This document shows positions 23,906 to 36,513 of a stretch of 64,000 nucleotides of DNA, one piece after another. The translations under genes were made by a program, and so were the position numbers. Origin of the DNA: Cristatella mucedo (lineage: Eukaryota; Bryozoa; Phylactolaemata; Cristatellidae); the NCBI GenBank assembly GCA_009760855.2, contig WPIO01000145.1, positions 275,001-339,000 on the forward strand, given 5' to 3'. How positions within the stretch are numbered: the stretch's first letter is position 1; each line of letters begins with the position of its first letter. The notes under the pieces are model-generated. The model did no database searches. It was given only the letters and a program-made list of their open reading frames with translations, and was not told the origin of the DNA.

Positions 23906-24502
23906 TAAGGCCAGTAGCTGTTCCGAACCTCAGCTGCCAGCAGAGCCAACGAGAAGTGGGCTGGCGACCCCTGTAAGCAGGGGGCAGCAAGAGTCTCTGC
24001 ATGAGCACACAGCGGATGACTTCATGGGAAGCTAGCGACATGCTTGCAAAGGCAATCCAGCCTTGGCTGCCGAAATTTTCTCGAAGCTTCAAGTTTCTGC
24101 CTCGGACGAGGAGAGAGGCATGCACAGCATTAATGTTTCTCGTAAGGGATAGGTACATATAATGTATACGTTACGGCAGGTGTTCCCCTAGCCGGGAATA
24201 CTACGCTCAATCTAATAAAGGCAAATACAAAACTAAAATCGACTTTAAATTGGCACGAATACGGAGATATATTTATCTTTATTTATTTAAATAAATATAT
24301 ATATATATTTATTTATTTATTTCAGGCCTCTCTTTGATCCATATTAGTCACGACCAACCTAGCATCTGCAAGAATATTGTGCAACCACGAATGCTCTAGC
24401 CAAAAATGTTGATGTCAAGCATCAAACAAAATCTTAACTAGAGCAAAGACAGCACTATACTTAGCAACACTTGCAGCGATCTCGCCGAGTGTTTTTTGTG
24501 GC
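23906..24502. other. Intron sequence, nothing recognised
   Basis: A 96 aa minus ORF at 23868-24158 has no recognisable domain. ATTT/TA simple repeat lies at about 24270-24322. Confidence 0.4.
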
Positions 24503-24541
24503 GTAGTTAGCAGCAAGTTGGAAAAACTTGCTGCTAACTAC
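24503..24541. repeat. Perfect 17 bp inverted repeat with 5 nt loop
   Basis: GTAGTTAGCAGCAAGTT (24503-24519) and its exact reverse complement (24525-24541) are separated by GGAAA. It lies about 60 bp upstream of the first LINE A coding similarity. Confidence 0.9.
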
Positions 24542-24599
24542 CAAAGACTACTAAAAAGACTACTACTACTAAAAAGAGTCCATCCCCAAGTGACGTACG

Positions 24600-27500
24600 C
24601 ACCCGATTCTTTGTCTAGAGTTGCTGATTGTTCCTCAGCTGCTCGCCCTAACTGAAACTTGGCTGAAATCGATAAACTGCCCGACAATAAAAGACGCTAC
24701 CCCATCTGGTTTCTCGTTCTTTCGCTCCCCTATATCGATCAAAACTGGAGACGGAGTTGCTGTTATCGTTCGCTCGAAATTCAACTTCAAGCCATTTGCA
24801 GTACCCTCGAAGCAGTCTGTTGAATCAATTGTCTTGGTCTCATCCGAAAAGAAGCTACCGATAGTGGCAGTAGTCTATCGCCCACCAGGTACGAAATCCT
24901 CATTTATCTCAGATTTCTCCGGTCTCATTTTGATTCTGTGTGCAGGAAATCGACCCTTCCTCGTTATGGGTGATTTCAACGTTCACTTTGATAACTTATC
25001 TGACGCTTTCAGGACCGAGTTTGGTGCATTGACTGACTAATTGTCTCTTGTGCCTCATGTGCATGGCCCTACTCACATCAAGGGTCACACACTCGACCAG
25101 ATTTTCTCATACAACTGCACTTTGTCATCACCAATTATCACCAAATCCTGCTTATCTGACAACATGCAGATCTCATTCAATCTACAATGTGTGCCCACTT
25201 CCTCCTCTAACTGTGAATCGTGAAACCTCAAGACCCTTGACATTGATGCTGTCCGTGCGAAAATATCTGCTTCACCTCTGCTGCTCAGTCTTCCCTCCGA
25301 TCTGTCATCATTGATAGATAGCTACAACACGACACTAGCTGACACGCTCGACGAGTTTGCACCTCTGACAAAGCGCACTGTGCCCCCCCCCGCCCAGACG
25401 GCCTATGGTTTACCACAGACATTAAACTAGCCAGGTCTACTAAGCGAAAGCTTGAAAAAGCATACAAAAGATCTGGACTGACTGTCCGTCGACAGGCATA
25501 TAAAGACTACTGTAGGTCGTAGCAATCGATCCTAGCAAAGGCCAAGTCTAGCTTCTATAGAAACATTGTTGAATCACAGATGCACAATTCCAAAATGCTG
25601 ATGTCGACGATAAGCCATCTCCTTAACCGCTCCCAGATTAGCTCCTAACCTGATGATCCTTGTGATGATCTAGCCGATCGCTTCTCTCGATTCTTTGTGC
25701 AGAAGATAGACAAGATCAGGGAATCCATCCCTGCGATGACAACGTCTCCACTAAAATGCTGTTCCCCGATTCCCGGCTGCACCTCAATGTCTGCATTTAG
25801 GCAGGTCACTAGTGATCTAGTCCTGAAGCCCGTATCTCAATCAAAGAAGACAATAAGTCCTCTGGACCCTATTTCCACTGTCCTGCTCCTACGTTGCATT
25901 GCTCTGCTGCTGCCATGCATAATTGACATCATTAATGTGTAAATAGCCTCAGGTCATGTCCCAGCACCTTTCAAAAAAGCTTTAGTCAGGCCACTTCTCA
26001 AGAAATCGACACTAGACTAAGAGAACTTCCAAGCAACTACCACCCAGTCTCCCTTCTACCATTCCTATCAAAGACACTGGAACGGGTCGCGGCGGACCAG
26101 CTGAACTCATATATCGAAACCTCACAATTTGCTAGTAGGTTCTAGTCTGGCTTTAGAGCTAATCACTCCACAGAGTAAGCATTGCTTAGGGTAAACAATG
26201 AACTACTTAGGAATGCAGACATGGGTAGAGGGTCTTTGCTTATTTTGCTCGATCTTTCGGCAGCTTTTGATACCACCGATCACAAAGTTCTTCTAGAGCG
26301 CCTCTCATCTCGCCTGGGCATCACCGGCACTGCACTGCAGTGGTTCAGGTCCTATCTCAGTGGGAGACTTCAGAGTATTGACGTGAATGGACAAAGATCA
26401 TCTGAAGTACCTCTAAAATATGGAGTACCTCAGGGCTCTGTGCTAGGTCCAGTTCTTTTCACGGTTTGTACTCTGCCTCTTGCTGATGTGATTGCCAAGC
26501 ACAATCTAGGCTTTCACTTCTATGTGGATGACACTCAGTTGTACTTTTGCTTTGATCCCTCCCAGCCTTCGAGCACCTCGAATTCTCTCAACTCACTTAC
26601 TCCATGTATTGATGACATCCGCTCATGGATGGCAGCAAATTTTCTAAAACTAAACGATGATACAACTAACTTACTAGTTATGGGCAAACCCGGTGTGATT
26701 CACAAATTAGAAAGGCTGAAGCTCAAAATTGGCTCTGCCAGCATATCTTCAGTTGAATCAACTCGAAATCCTGGTGTCATATTCCAAAGCGACCTCTCGT
26801 TAGACGACCATATCAGCTCCACAGTCAAATCTGCCTATTTCAGCTTCATGGCATTGCTAAAATTCGGGCTCGTTTAGATAAAGATACCGCGTCCAAGTTG
26901 GTCTATGCATTCATGACATCCCTTCTCGACTTCTGCAACTCACTGCTTACTGGCCTACCAGCATGTCCGATCAGGCAATCGCAGCTGGTGCAAAACTCTG
27001 CAGCTAGGCTTGTCTGTCGTGAGCGTTGCAGTTGCCATATTACTCCACTTCTCGCTGACCTGCACTGGCTACCAGTCAAGCAACGGATTGACTTCAAGGT
27101 TTTGTCGCTCACTTGTAGGTCACTTCATTCTTTGGCTCCAGCCTATCTCTCAGATCTACTCCCCCACCAGGCCAAGCATCGTACCACCCGCTTTTCGGAA
27201 TCCAACAGTTTACAAATACCTTGTACAAACCTCAAATCCTTTGGAGACAGTGCATTTCGTTCGTATGCTCCCAAAGCCTGGAACTCCCTCCCGACCTGGG
27301 TCAGAACATCCCCTGAGCTTACCACATTTAAAAAGAACTTAAAAACACACCTATTTAGGACAGCATTTAGTGGGTCCCTGTGATTCATGTGCTTATGGGT
27401 GCTGACACTGTGCATGTTGCCACTAACTACATTTGCATGCTGACCCTGTGCATGTCACCCCTAACCATGTTATTCATGTTGTTTGTTTATCAAGCATGAT

Positions 27501-27612
27501 TTTACTCACCATTCAATTGGATTTCCCTTTGCAGCAAATGTAAAGCACCTAGAGAGATTAAGGTCTCTGTGGGTGCTTTATCGAGTGCATTGTTATTATT
27601 ATTATTATTTTA
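24600..27612 (+). mobile_element. LINE A, near full-length copy with endonuclease and reverse transcriptase
   Basis: This is a non-LTR retrotransposon of the L2/CR1-like group. An APE-type endonuclease region runs from about 24621 (LALTETWLK) through GDGVAVIVRS, VAVVYRPPGT and MGDFNVHFD to HTLDQIF near 25095. The RT region shows FRPVSLLPFLSKTLERV-like (broken), LLDLSAAFDTTDH (about 26250), GVPQGSVLGPVLF (about 26425) and YVDDTQLY (about 26520), where the usual A of the YADD box is V. The post-RT part runs to RTAFSGSL at 27383. The 3' non-coding part has a stem-like segment (about 27540-27580) and a TTATTA tail. Stops and frameshifts at about 25040, 25225, 25505, 26035, 26175 and 26878 make it inactive. 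Confidence 0.88.
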
Positions 27613-27800
27613 ACTGTTTACCTTCAAGGCTGTCTCAGCAGCAATGATCTCATCATCGATCTGAAAGTCTAAAAAAATTCTTAGCTCTTCAGACTTGACA
27701 TCTTTGCAGCATATGCAAAGTGCCCGAGAAAGAGATTAAGTTCTTTGGGGGCACTATTCGTTTATATTACTATTACTGTTTATACATATTATTATCCCTC
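27613..27800 (+). mobile_element. Second LINE A-like 3' end
   Basis: Directly behind the previous copy a further GCAAAGTGCCCGAGAAAGAG and GGGGGCACTATTCG pair repeats the LINE 3' stem pattern, ending in a TTATTATT-like tail near 27790. Confidence 0.5.
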
Positions 27801-29139
27801 AGAGAGGTCTAGACTTACGGTTATCTTGCCTAAATTACAAGTGAATTTTGTCAATATAGCCAACTTAGGTAACCAAATCTTTCCACGAGGGCTTCCATTG
27901 GCTACATAACTAGAAATCAACACTAGACCTATAGAGAACTATACGAACTTTAGCTCAGTATTCCTACTGCCATTCCTCTGGAAGACACCACAACGAGGGC
28001 TGGGAGACCAGTAAAACCCTTCTATTTAAACTTCAAATTTAAAAAACAGGTTCCAGAAAGATTTTAAATAGCAAATCGTTCCACAGAGTGAGCCCTGCTA
28101 TGACTATATAACAACTTTCTCATGCATGCTGCTTTAGATCATGTCTCTCTACTAGTCTATCTAGTACTAGTCTGTTTCTACTAGTCATGTCTCTCTACTA
28201 TCTCAAAATGAAGCTATTTAAGTGCTATTTCCACGTCGATATAACTGCTGTTTCAATAAAATATAACTATAAAATGCAATGTATTATCATTTCGGTAATT
28301 AAATATTGCACAGTTGAGATACTTAATAGCTGAATTGCACATTGTTTTTACCTTATTGCTATCACATTTGAGCTTTAATGAGTTTAAGATATAATACGTG
28401 TCATTTTTACACAGTGGATATTTATCTTGGCCCCAACAGAAGGATTTACCACAAACGTAGTGCGTTTGCTGTTATATGTGTTGCAGCAAAGCCTGATTGG
28501 ATAATATGGAATACTTTTATTCAATTTATACCTTAATAAAGGCAAGTAATTTAATTTATTTGATCACGAAATTTACTTAGAGCCTTCTTGTGGGACTTGG
28601 ATCAGAATAATTGTATTTGGAGCCGATAACTAACCGAAAACATTGGGTTTGCAGCCTAGTTATCTGCCAATTGACCTTGAGGATTCTTTTTTGCACTCCT
28701 TTGTAAGCATAGTACAATAATAAAACATTACACGCACCATATTTTTATCTCTTTACGTGGTGCTTGAATTCTCAGATTTAGAGGATAGCTTAAGTACTTA
28801 GATTAGATTTACATTATATGCCGTATTATTGATTATATTCATTTATCTATTTCTAACTGATATGCTGCTAATATTCATTCACAATGGACGCTGTGGTCTT
28901 TAGGCGGAATCTAATTCTGCTTCAGTACAAGGTCCAAGGCCACTTGGATAAATTACCGAACACATACACGCTAATACAGACACACACGCGAACTCCATTC
29001 CCGCACCCATGCACACTAATACAGACCCACGCGCACTCACACAAGCTCACTCGTGCCTAGGTGCTCACATAAACACGTAAACACAAGCATACAAACACTT
29101 AAGGCCAACTGAATGCCAATACACAAACGCACACTCACG
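27801..29139. other. AT-rich intron sequence, nothing recognised
   Basis: No LINE, SINE or exon signal. Imperfect CTACTAGTCTAT/CATGTCTCTCTACTA repeats lie at 28138-28205. Confidence 0.45.
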
Positions 29140-29144
29140 CGCTT

Positions 29145-29188
<44 letters not shown>

Positions 29189-29202
29189 GCACACACACAC
29201 AA
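29140..29202. repeat. CA microsatellite
   Basis: CA/CACG repeats, in the centre of a broader CACAC-rich stretch from about 28960 to 29230. Confidence 0.95.
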
Positions 29203-29997
29203 ACGCATGCATACAGGCGTGCACACAAACAATGCTCACGATTTTGCTTCAAAGTTTTGATTTAAAGCCTTGTGTGGCTATATAAAAATGCTGCCTTCAT
29301 TGTTATTGGCAAGGGAAACAGTAATTGAATAAAATAAATCGAACTGAAGACATTTTTTCTGCCACGAGAATAATGGGGAAAATTACTAACCTCAAGTAGG
29401 AACAATGCCGCATCCTCAAATTTTAAGTGCAGCGAACCACCTGATCGGCTTTTATTGATTGACCTTTACAGTTTGCCGTAAATGACGGCAGCCGATCGCC
29501 AGCTATAGCAAAACGTGGAAAAGAAGGAGAAAGCAAACGGAAAGAACTCGTAGACAACATTGACGAAAACATTTGACGTGCTATCACTTGCTCTTTTCCT
29601 AAGCTAGCCTGCTGCGTCCTGTGGCCAAGAGCATCTCAAGATACCGTTCCTTGTTTGCATGCTTAATCGATGGTAGAAGCCTATGCACTAATGCACTAAG
29701 AGTAAAAAAAGACAAAATCCGAGGTTGCCATTTGTTCAGTCTTACGAATTAACTTGATTTTGTAATGGTCCGAAATTACACCGCTATTTTAAATAGCAGC
29801 TACGAAACGGAAAAATGCAGTCTAGGCACAGCCAAAACTTGTGTAAATAAGAACAATCTAAGTGACGAGAAAGTGTGATCAATATTTTGCGTAAAACTCT
29901 TAAAAAAGGTGTCAGTGCTTCGTAAAGCAGTATTTATTGGGGACAACGTAATCCCAGCTTGACGTAATCATTTCCTTGACTTGTGCTTTTTATGCAG
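29203..29997. other. Intron sequence before S3
   Basis: Nothing recognised. A pyrimidine-rich TTGTGCTTTTTATGCAG acceptor precedes S3. Confidence 0.5.
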
Positions 29998-30189
29998 GCT
30001 GCTCAGTTCAAAGCGTCAGCAATCCCGTAGAAGCAGTCGGAGTGACAGGTGGGACATGGATCACAGATGGTTCTGCTGTGACGTTTTCGTGCACCGGTGG
30101 CAGCGTTCGAATGGGCGGAAGTACCATAGCAACATGCTCCGGCTCAACTGGCACCTGGGACTGGGGTAGCAGTGGCTCATTAACATGCG
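29998..30189 (+). CDS. Sushi exon S3, S type
   Basis: The exon runs from a TTTTTATGCAG acceptor to a GTGAGC donor, phase 1 at both ends, 64 codons. Cysteines are at 2, 32, 47 and 64 and W-x-W (TWDWGSSGSLTC) at 54-56. It shares the SGSLTCG-type ending and overall length with S5, defining the S subtype. GGS replaces the usual SGY after the second Cys. It pairs with S4 only 148 bp downstream; S5 and S6 repeat the same S-then-P order. Confidence 0.93.
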
Positions 30190-30337
30190 GTGAGCCTAAT
30201 GGAGCACGCTTGATGGGCGCGTATTTTTAATGTCCTTGAGCGTCTCATTTGTTAGACATATGATGTGTTCATTTCCTATCTTGGAAATTTTTTACCACTG
30301 CGACTCACAAGATGTAAAATAATTTATGTTATTATAG

Positions 30338-30559
30338 GTTGCCCTGATCCTCCTCTGACAAACACATGGGTATCGTCTGGTGCCTCATCTTCTGGATACT
30401 CTATTAACTCAGTTATTTCTTTATCCTGCGTCACCGACTATCGCTACAGCAGTGGATCGACTAATGGATCGTGTAATTCACAAGGCTCCTGGAGTTGGAG
30501 AAGTAATGGTTGGTCGGGTGGGGAAAGAGGCTCGAGTTCGGCAATGGTGTGCATCAATG
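30338..30559 (+). CDS. Sushi exon S4, P type, longest module
   Basis: The exon runs from a TATTATAG acceptor to a GTGAGT donor, phase 1 at both ends, 74 codons. Cysteines are at 2, 31, 46 and 72 and W-x-W (WSW) at 52-54. It opens GCPDPPLTN and has SCNSQGSWSW, nearly the same as CNSQGTWDW of S2, and shares the extended Trp-containing loop before the last Cys (positions 55-71). It has a possible N-glycosylation site, NGS, at 43. It follows S3 after a 148 bp intron, the second shortest between modules here. Confidence 0.93.
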
Positions 30560-30719
30560 GTGAGTGAACCTCAGTGAACCTCAGGTTGCTTAAATAAGCT
30601 AGCGAAGTTTCAGTAATTCACATCGCACTTGCGTGAGCTGAAACGGATTACGGATACGGATTTTTCTTTCTGCGACCATGTCTAGAAATGGAAAAAGCGT
30701 CGCAAACATATTCCTTTGG
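30560..30719. other. Intron spacer
   Basis: No feature seen between S4 and the antisense LINE A. Confidence 0.5.
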
Positions 30720-33700
30720 GATGTAATCACCCTCACAAGAAACAATAGCACAATTGATAAAGCGTCCTCAGAGAACTCAATCTTTTTCCATACGCTGTAC
30801 ATTTGCTGCAAAGGAAACACGATCGAATGGTTAGTGGTAGCATGTTTGATAAGCAAAAAGAATAACATGGTTAGGGGTGACATGCAGGATCATCTTGCAA
30901 GTGTGGTTAGTGGCAGCATGCACGGTGTCAGCACGCATAAGAACATACAGGACGAATCACAGCGAGACACTAACTGCTGTCATAAATAGGCGCGTTTTTG
31001 ATTTCTTTTAAGTGTGGTCAGGCCAGAGGACGTCGTGACGTAAGTTGGGAGTGAGTTCCAGGGTTTGAGAGCATACGAACTAAAGACAGTCTCCAAGGGA
31101 TTTGAGGTTTATGCGAGGTATAGGTAAACAGTCAGATTCCAAAAAGCAGATGGTACTATACCTATTCTGGTGGGGGAGTAGATCTGATAGTAGGTAGGAG
31201 CCCAAGAATAAAGAGACCTAAATGAGTGACCAAACCTTGACGTCGATGCGTTGTTTGACTGGTAGCCAGTGTAGGTCGGCAAAACTTAGTGTGATGTGGC
31301 AACTGCGAAGCTCACGACAGACAAGCCTGGATGCCAAGTTTTGCACTAGCTCTCAGCGCCTGATTCCCCAGGCCGGTAGACGAGCAAGCAGCGAGTTGCA
31401 GAAGCCAAGATAGGATGTCACAAATGCATGGACCAACTTAGATGTGGCATCCCTGTCTAACAAACCCCAAATTTTAGCAATATATTTAGCTGAAAGTAGG
31501 CAGACTTAATTGTGGAGCTGATGTGGTCGTCTAACAAAAGGTTACTCTGAAACATGACTGAAATTTCGTGTAGATTCAGCAGGAGATATGCAGACAGAGC
31601 CAAATTTGAGCGTAGCCTTTCCAATTTTTTATCAATCACGCCTGGCTTGCCCATAACTAGTATGTTAGTTTAATCATCATTTGATTTAGAAAGTTTGCTG
31701 CCATCCATGTGCATATGTCATCAATATATGCAGCAAGGGAATTGGGAGAATTAGACGTGCTGGAGGGCTGGGAGGAATAAAAGCAAAGTACAACTGAGTG
31801 TCATCTGCATAGAAGTGAAAGCCTAGGTTGTGCTTAGCATTCACATCGGCAAGAGGGAGAGTATAAACCGTGAAAAGAACGGCACCCATCACGGAGCCTC
31901 GAGGTACCCTGTATTTCAGAGGTGCCTCGGATGATCTTTGTCCATTCACGTCTTTACTCTAGTCTCCCACTGAGATAGGACCTGAAAAATTGCAGAACAG
32001 TGGTGCCCTGGCGAGATGAGAGGCGCTCAAGAAGGACTCGGTGATCAATTGTATCAAAAGCTGCCGAAAGATTGAGCAAAACAAGCAGACACACTCTACC
32101 TATGTCAGCATTCCTGTGTAGGTCGTTATACATCCTAAGCAATTCTGATTCTGTGGAGTGATTAGCTCTAAAGCCAGACTGAAACTTACTAGGAAGGTTT
32201 GAAGTTTAGATATATATATGGTCAGCTAGTCTGCCATGACTCGTTCTAGTGCCTTCGATAGGAATGGTAGAAGGGGGACGACGAAATTTCTCAAGTTCTC
32301 TTGGTCCAGCATTGCTTTCTTGAGAAGTGGCCTGGCTACAACTTTTTTGAGAGGTACTGAGACAAGACTTGAGGCTAATGACATATTAATGATGTTAGTT
32401 ATGAATTGCAGCAGCAAATCAATGCATCGTAGAAGTAAGACAGTGGGAATAGCGTCCAAAGGACTAGTTGTCTTCTATGATTGGGGTATGAACGTCAGGA
32501 CGATGTCACTAGTGGCCTCTTTGAATGAAGACATTGAGGTGCTGCAAGGAATTGAGGTACATTATTCTAGGGGGGATGCTGCCATCGTATGGATGGACTC
32601 CTTGACCTTGTCTCTAGCTTCTTGAACAAGAAGCTAGAGAAATGATCAGCTAGATCGACACCGGATATTTAATTAGGTGAGGAGCCAACCTGGGAGATGG
32701 TTGAGGAGATGGCTGATCGTTGACGTCACCATATTTGGATGGTGCATCTGTTATTCAACAAGGTTTTTATAGAAGCCAGACTAGTCTTTCGCTAGGATCA
32801 ATTGGTATGACCTATAGTAGTCCTCGTATGTCTGTCGATGGACAGTCAATACTGATATCTGTATGCTTTTTCAAGCTTGTGCTTAGTAGACCTAGTTAGT
32901 TTAATGTCCGTGGTAAACCATAGGCCGCTGAGCGATGGAGCACAGTTGACTTAGTCAGAGGTGCAAACTCTTCTAGCATGTTAGCTAATGTCGTGTTGTA
33001 GCTATCTACCAAAAATGACAGGTCTGAAGGGAGACTGAGCAGCAGAGGCGAGACAGGTGAACTCGAACGAACAGCATCGACGTCAAGAGTCTTGAGGTTT
33101 CGAAATTTGCAGGTGATTTTAGAGGAGTCGGGCACACACTGTAGACTGAATGAGATATTCATGTGGTCAGATAAGCAGGATTTACTTATCATTGGTGATA
33201 ACAAAGTGGAGCGGTGTGAGAACACTTGGTCGAGTTTGTGACCTGTTGAGTGAGTAGGGGCATGCATATGAGCCACAAGAGACAATGAGTCAGTTAATGC
33301 ACGAAATTCGGTGCTGAAGACGTCAGATAAGCTATCAAAGTGAATGCTGAAATTACACACAACGAGGAAGGATTGATTTCTTGTACACAGAATCGAAATG
33401 AGATCGCATAAATCTGAGATTAAGGAGGATTTGGTGCCTGGGCGATAGACTACTGCCACCATCGGCAGCTTGTTGTCGGATGAAATTAAGAAGTTGATTC
33501 GAAAGACTGCTTCGAGGGTACTGCAAATGACTTGAAGTCGAATTTTGAGTGCATGATAATAGCCACTCCACCTCCAGTTTTGATTGATCTAGGGATGAGA
33601 AACCGGTCGGGGTAGCGTCTTAATTGCCGGGCAGTTAACCAATTTCAGTCAAGTGTCAGTCAAAGCGGTCGAGACCATTTTCAGAAGTAAGGTCACTTTT

Positions 33701-34085
33701 TACTAGGAGTTCATTACACATTGAGCGAGGATTCCAAAGACAAGCGTTAAATTGGGCCGCTGGAGTTATAGCAGGCCTGATGACCACAAAGTTAAAGAGA
33801 TATTCAAAGTGACACTTGCGGGGAACATGCTGAGCGGTTCCAGACGAAGCGAGGAATAGCAAACGAGCGGGCACTCAGCTCGCAGTTGCCGCCAAACGAG
33901 CAGTGTCTAAGCTGGCGGTCCCGTCCACTGCGGCTGCTCCGGGGCGCTTTTATTTTGTTAATGAATAGTTCACGAATCTTAGCAACAACAGTAAAATCTT
34001 GGAATGTATTTGAACTACGATGACAATGCGATATTATGTGCGCACGATCATAACTAACGTGCAGGTTACTAGCCACCGGCGTAGC
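30720..34085 (-). mobile_element. LINE A, long antisense copy
   Basis: It runs on the minus strand from about 34085 to the 3' end near 30720. It contains an N-terminal region (33804-34076, unlike any domain I know), the endonuclease (VAVVYRPGTKSS near 33430, then THSTGHKLDQVFSH near 33230), RT (LLNLSAAFDTIDHRVLLERL near 32060, FYADDTQLYFAF near 31800 with the intact YADD box) and the post-RT region. The 3' part includes TTTGCTGCAAAGGAAACAC. Frames are broken many times. It extends further 5' than the copy at 24600 and is the best guide to the family's 5' end. It is opposite in orientation to the host gene. Confidence 0.85.
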
Positions 34086-36071
34086 TAATGCCGCCTCCGG
34101 CTGGGAGACCCAGCAGTCCGAAGCGATAACCGTTTAGATGTCCATAGGCGCGTAATTATTTGACGGCTACGGTCAAAAAAACAATCCGATTAGCTTTAAA
34201 CAGGTCTTAGCTGCATTGGTTTCGGTATACAATATTCACAAGAACTTCGATTTCCGGAAGAATCCTGCAATGGAAAGGAACGCGTGTGAGCGTGCTAGTT
34301 GAAGGCTGGCGAAATTCTAATGACATTTTACGCAATTTAACAATACAAACTCATTCACCAGGGCTATGCTGGGGTATCTTCAGTTACTTAGGTTTACCAT
34401 TTTCACCGAAAGCACTCAAAAACTATCCACTTATTCTGTTAGACAAAAGGAGCTTTCTTCTCAAAAATACACTCCACCAAAATCTAATGATATAAACCGA
34501 ATTCTTATTTTTGTATCTGGAGTATCTTTATGCTGCCAATCAATTTAATCAATAGAATCAACTTTCTGAGATTATTGACCTTTCTGGGCGAGTGATAAGG
34601 TAATCATTCTTTTTTTGCTGTGACACCGAGTTTTTGGTTGTTTGAGGCATGTAATCTGTGCGATGTTACACGCATGCGATCCAATGTGCAGACGTGTTAA
34701 ATTGTAAGAGTTGACCGCCAGAAATCGCAACATAGTATGCGGCCAAGAGTCAGACATTTCATTCGAATGCACTTAAGTAAGCAGTGACATGAAATGAGTC
34801 AGCAAAAGATTAAAGTGGTGAGTTGATCTTAGAATTGATCTTGTAATTTTCAAGGACCAGTTTAATGCTAAAAAACGAATGTCTAAATTAGTTGGCGTGG
34901 CCAAAGGAACGTTTCTGGAAGAAGTATTTGAAATTAAATAACAAAAAATGTAACGCACAATGAGTCCTGATACTTTGTGGATAATCAATGGCTAACGCCA
35001 TTGCCATTCATTCAATTTTTGATCAGGGGTAAGCTCAACACAAGATATACAAAAGATTATTTTGGTGGCTTGCAAACGGCTTATAACTCATCGAAGAACG
35101 GTTTGCAATTGCTACTCCGCCACTAGTTTTTACGGACCTCACGGTGTGAGAGAAAATAAAAGCTTTAGGGGTGAAATCAGTTATGGTAGGCCAGTTAGTA
35201 GGTTTCAGCCCGGTTCAGGTCAAGGCAAGCAAACCAAGGTTGTCTTGAAGAGTTGTTATCTGGAACTAGAAGGTATTTATCCGGTACAGAACGCGGACAG
35301 TGGGTGCGATGCACCTGACGACAGGACGGACGGTAGAAAAAGCGAGCGTTTGAAGGAAATCAAATCTGAATTTCTCTTTAAATTTAACGGTAGAGCAAGC
35401 AGACTAGCTTCAAGTAAACAGGTATTCGTTTTCACAGTTTTTGAGTTCGAATCTCATCAAACTACGAAGTCTGAAGAATTCTACACTTGTCAGTATTAGA
35501 GATCAGCGTCGTTAGCCACAAGCGGAAGCAGCACATTTGATATGTGCTAATTTTAGAAAGATACCAGCAATCTGTTCTGGAACCTTTCTAATTCTGTCTG
35601 AAATACCAGTTTCTAGGAGAAAGAATATTAAATTATTGTGGCATGGATTAATCAATATATAGACTTGTAAATTACAAATTGCTTCACAGATTGTCATAGC
35701 CATCTTTATCTGTTTGGAATAGAGCTACAAAAACTATGAAGAGTTAAAAAAGAGTGAAGTATTAGGTTGCTACTAAGTTGAATTGATCGACTGAATCATT
35801 GAAAACCGTTTGAGACTGCATCGTTCTAAAAATATGCCAGTTTAGTATAATATGGGGAGTAAGTGCATTTGAAGGTTTAAAAAAAATACAAGACGGCCCA
35901 ACAGGTGAGCCTGGAAAAACTATATTCAGAACATTTGAATGTTTAATTTTTGCTCAAAGTATTAACATACAGCTCAGCATGTGATAAATCTAAAAATAAA
36001 AAATTCCGATAGGTGATAATTTTTAGAAAGTTTTTTGTATGACAATTTTTGTATATGTGCTTGTTTTTCAG
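34086..36071. other. Intron sequence before S5, mostly unrecognised
   Basis: AT-rich, without a LINE or SINE signature. It contains the 145 aa ORF at 35062-35499, described separately. Confidence 0.45.
35062..35499 (+). other. Unrecognised 145-codon ORF
   Basis: One of the longest open frames outside the recognised LINEs. The product would be basic and hydrophilic with no signal peptide, membrane segment or motif that I recognise. It lies in an intron on the same strand, with no fitting acceptor/donor pair noticed in phase 1. It may be part of an unidentified repeat or a chance ORF. Confidence 0.15.
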
Positions 36072-36263
36072 GATGCTATGCTCCAAGCATAGGTACAGGC
36101 GTAAAGATAGCCAGTAGCGAAAGTACGGGATTGTACTCCAATGGAACCATACTGACCTTCGCATGTAATAGTGGTTACGTGCAAGTCGATGGCAGTTTGA
36201 CGGCCGTCTGCAGTGGCTTTAGCGGCGACTGGAGCTGGGGAAGCGATGGTTCGCTGACATGCG
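36072..36263 (+). CDS. Sushi exon S5, S type
   Basis: The exon runs from a CTTGTTTTTCAG acceptor to a GTGAGA donor, phase 1 at both ends, 64 codons, the same length as S3. Cysteines are at 2, 32, 47 and 64, SGY at 34-36 and W-x-W (DWSWGSDGSLTC) at 54-56. The cysteine and Trp positions are identical to those of S3. It has an N-glycosylation sequon NGT at 24. It is followed 250 bp later by S6 of P type, repeating the S3-S4 arrangement. Confidence 0.93.
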
Positions 36264-36513
36264 GTGAGAATTTCAAATAAGAGCCAGCAGAACGTGCACC
36301 AGCTGGCACGCATAATTCCGCGGCTGCTGCTATCTGCGCTCCCGCCCACAGGCGAAATATAAATAAATAAAGCTTGCCAGCCGGTTTTTTATTTCCGTAT
36401 TTCAAACTGAACGTGGACGGCACTGGCAGACAGATGTGCAGCCAGCTGCTGCCGCTAACGGCTGGCTTTAACCAATGGCCAATAACCTGCCGCTAATGGC
36501 TGGCTTTATTCAG

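Noticed and set aside
23906-24158. 96 aa minus ORF (start 24158) considered as a gene
   Set aside because: It ends inside a CA/TA repeat and shows no domain or splice sites.
27143-27415. 90 aa minus ORF
   Set aside because: Antisense shadow of the LINE A post-RT region.
27628-27672. AAG then GCTGTCTCAGC, resembling a Sushi exon start
   Set aside because: The frame stops within 15 codons and has no further cysteines or W-x-W.
29037-29252. 71 aa Cys/Val-rich minus ORF
   Set aside because: Translation of the CA repeat tract.
32236-32625. 129 aa + ORF
   Set aside because: Antisense shadow of the RT-linker region of the minus-strand LINE A.
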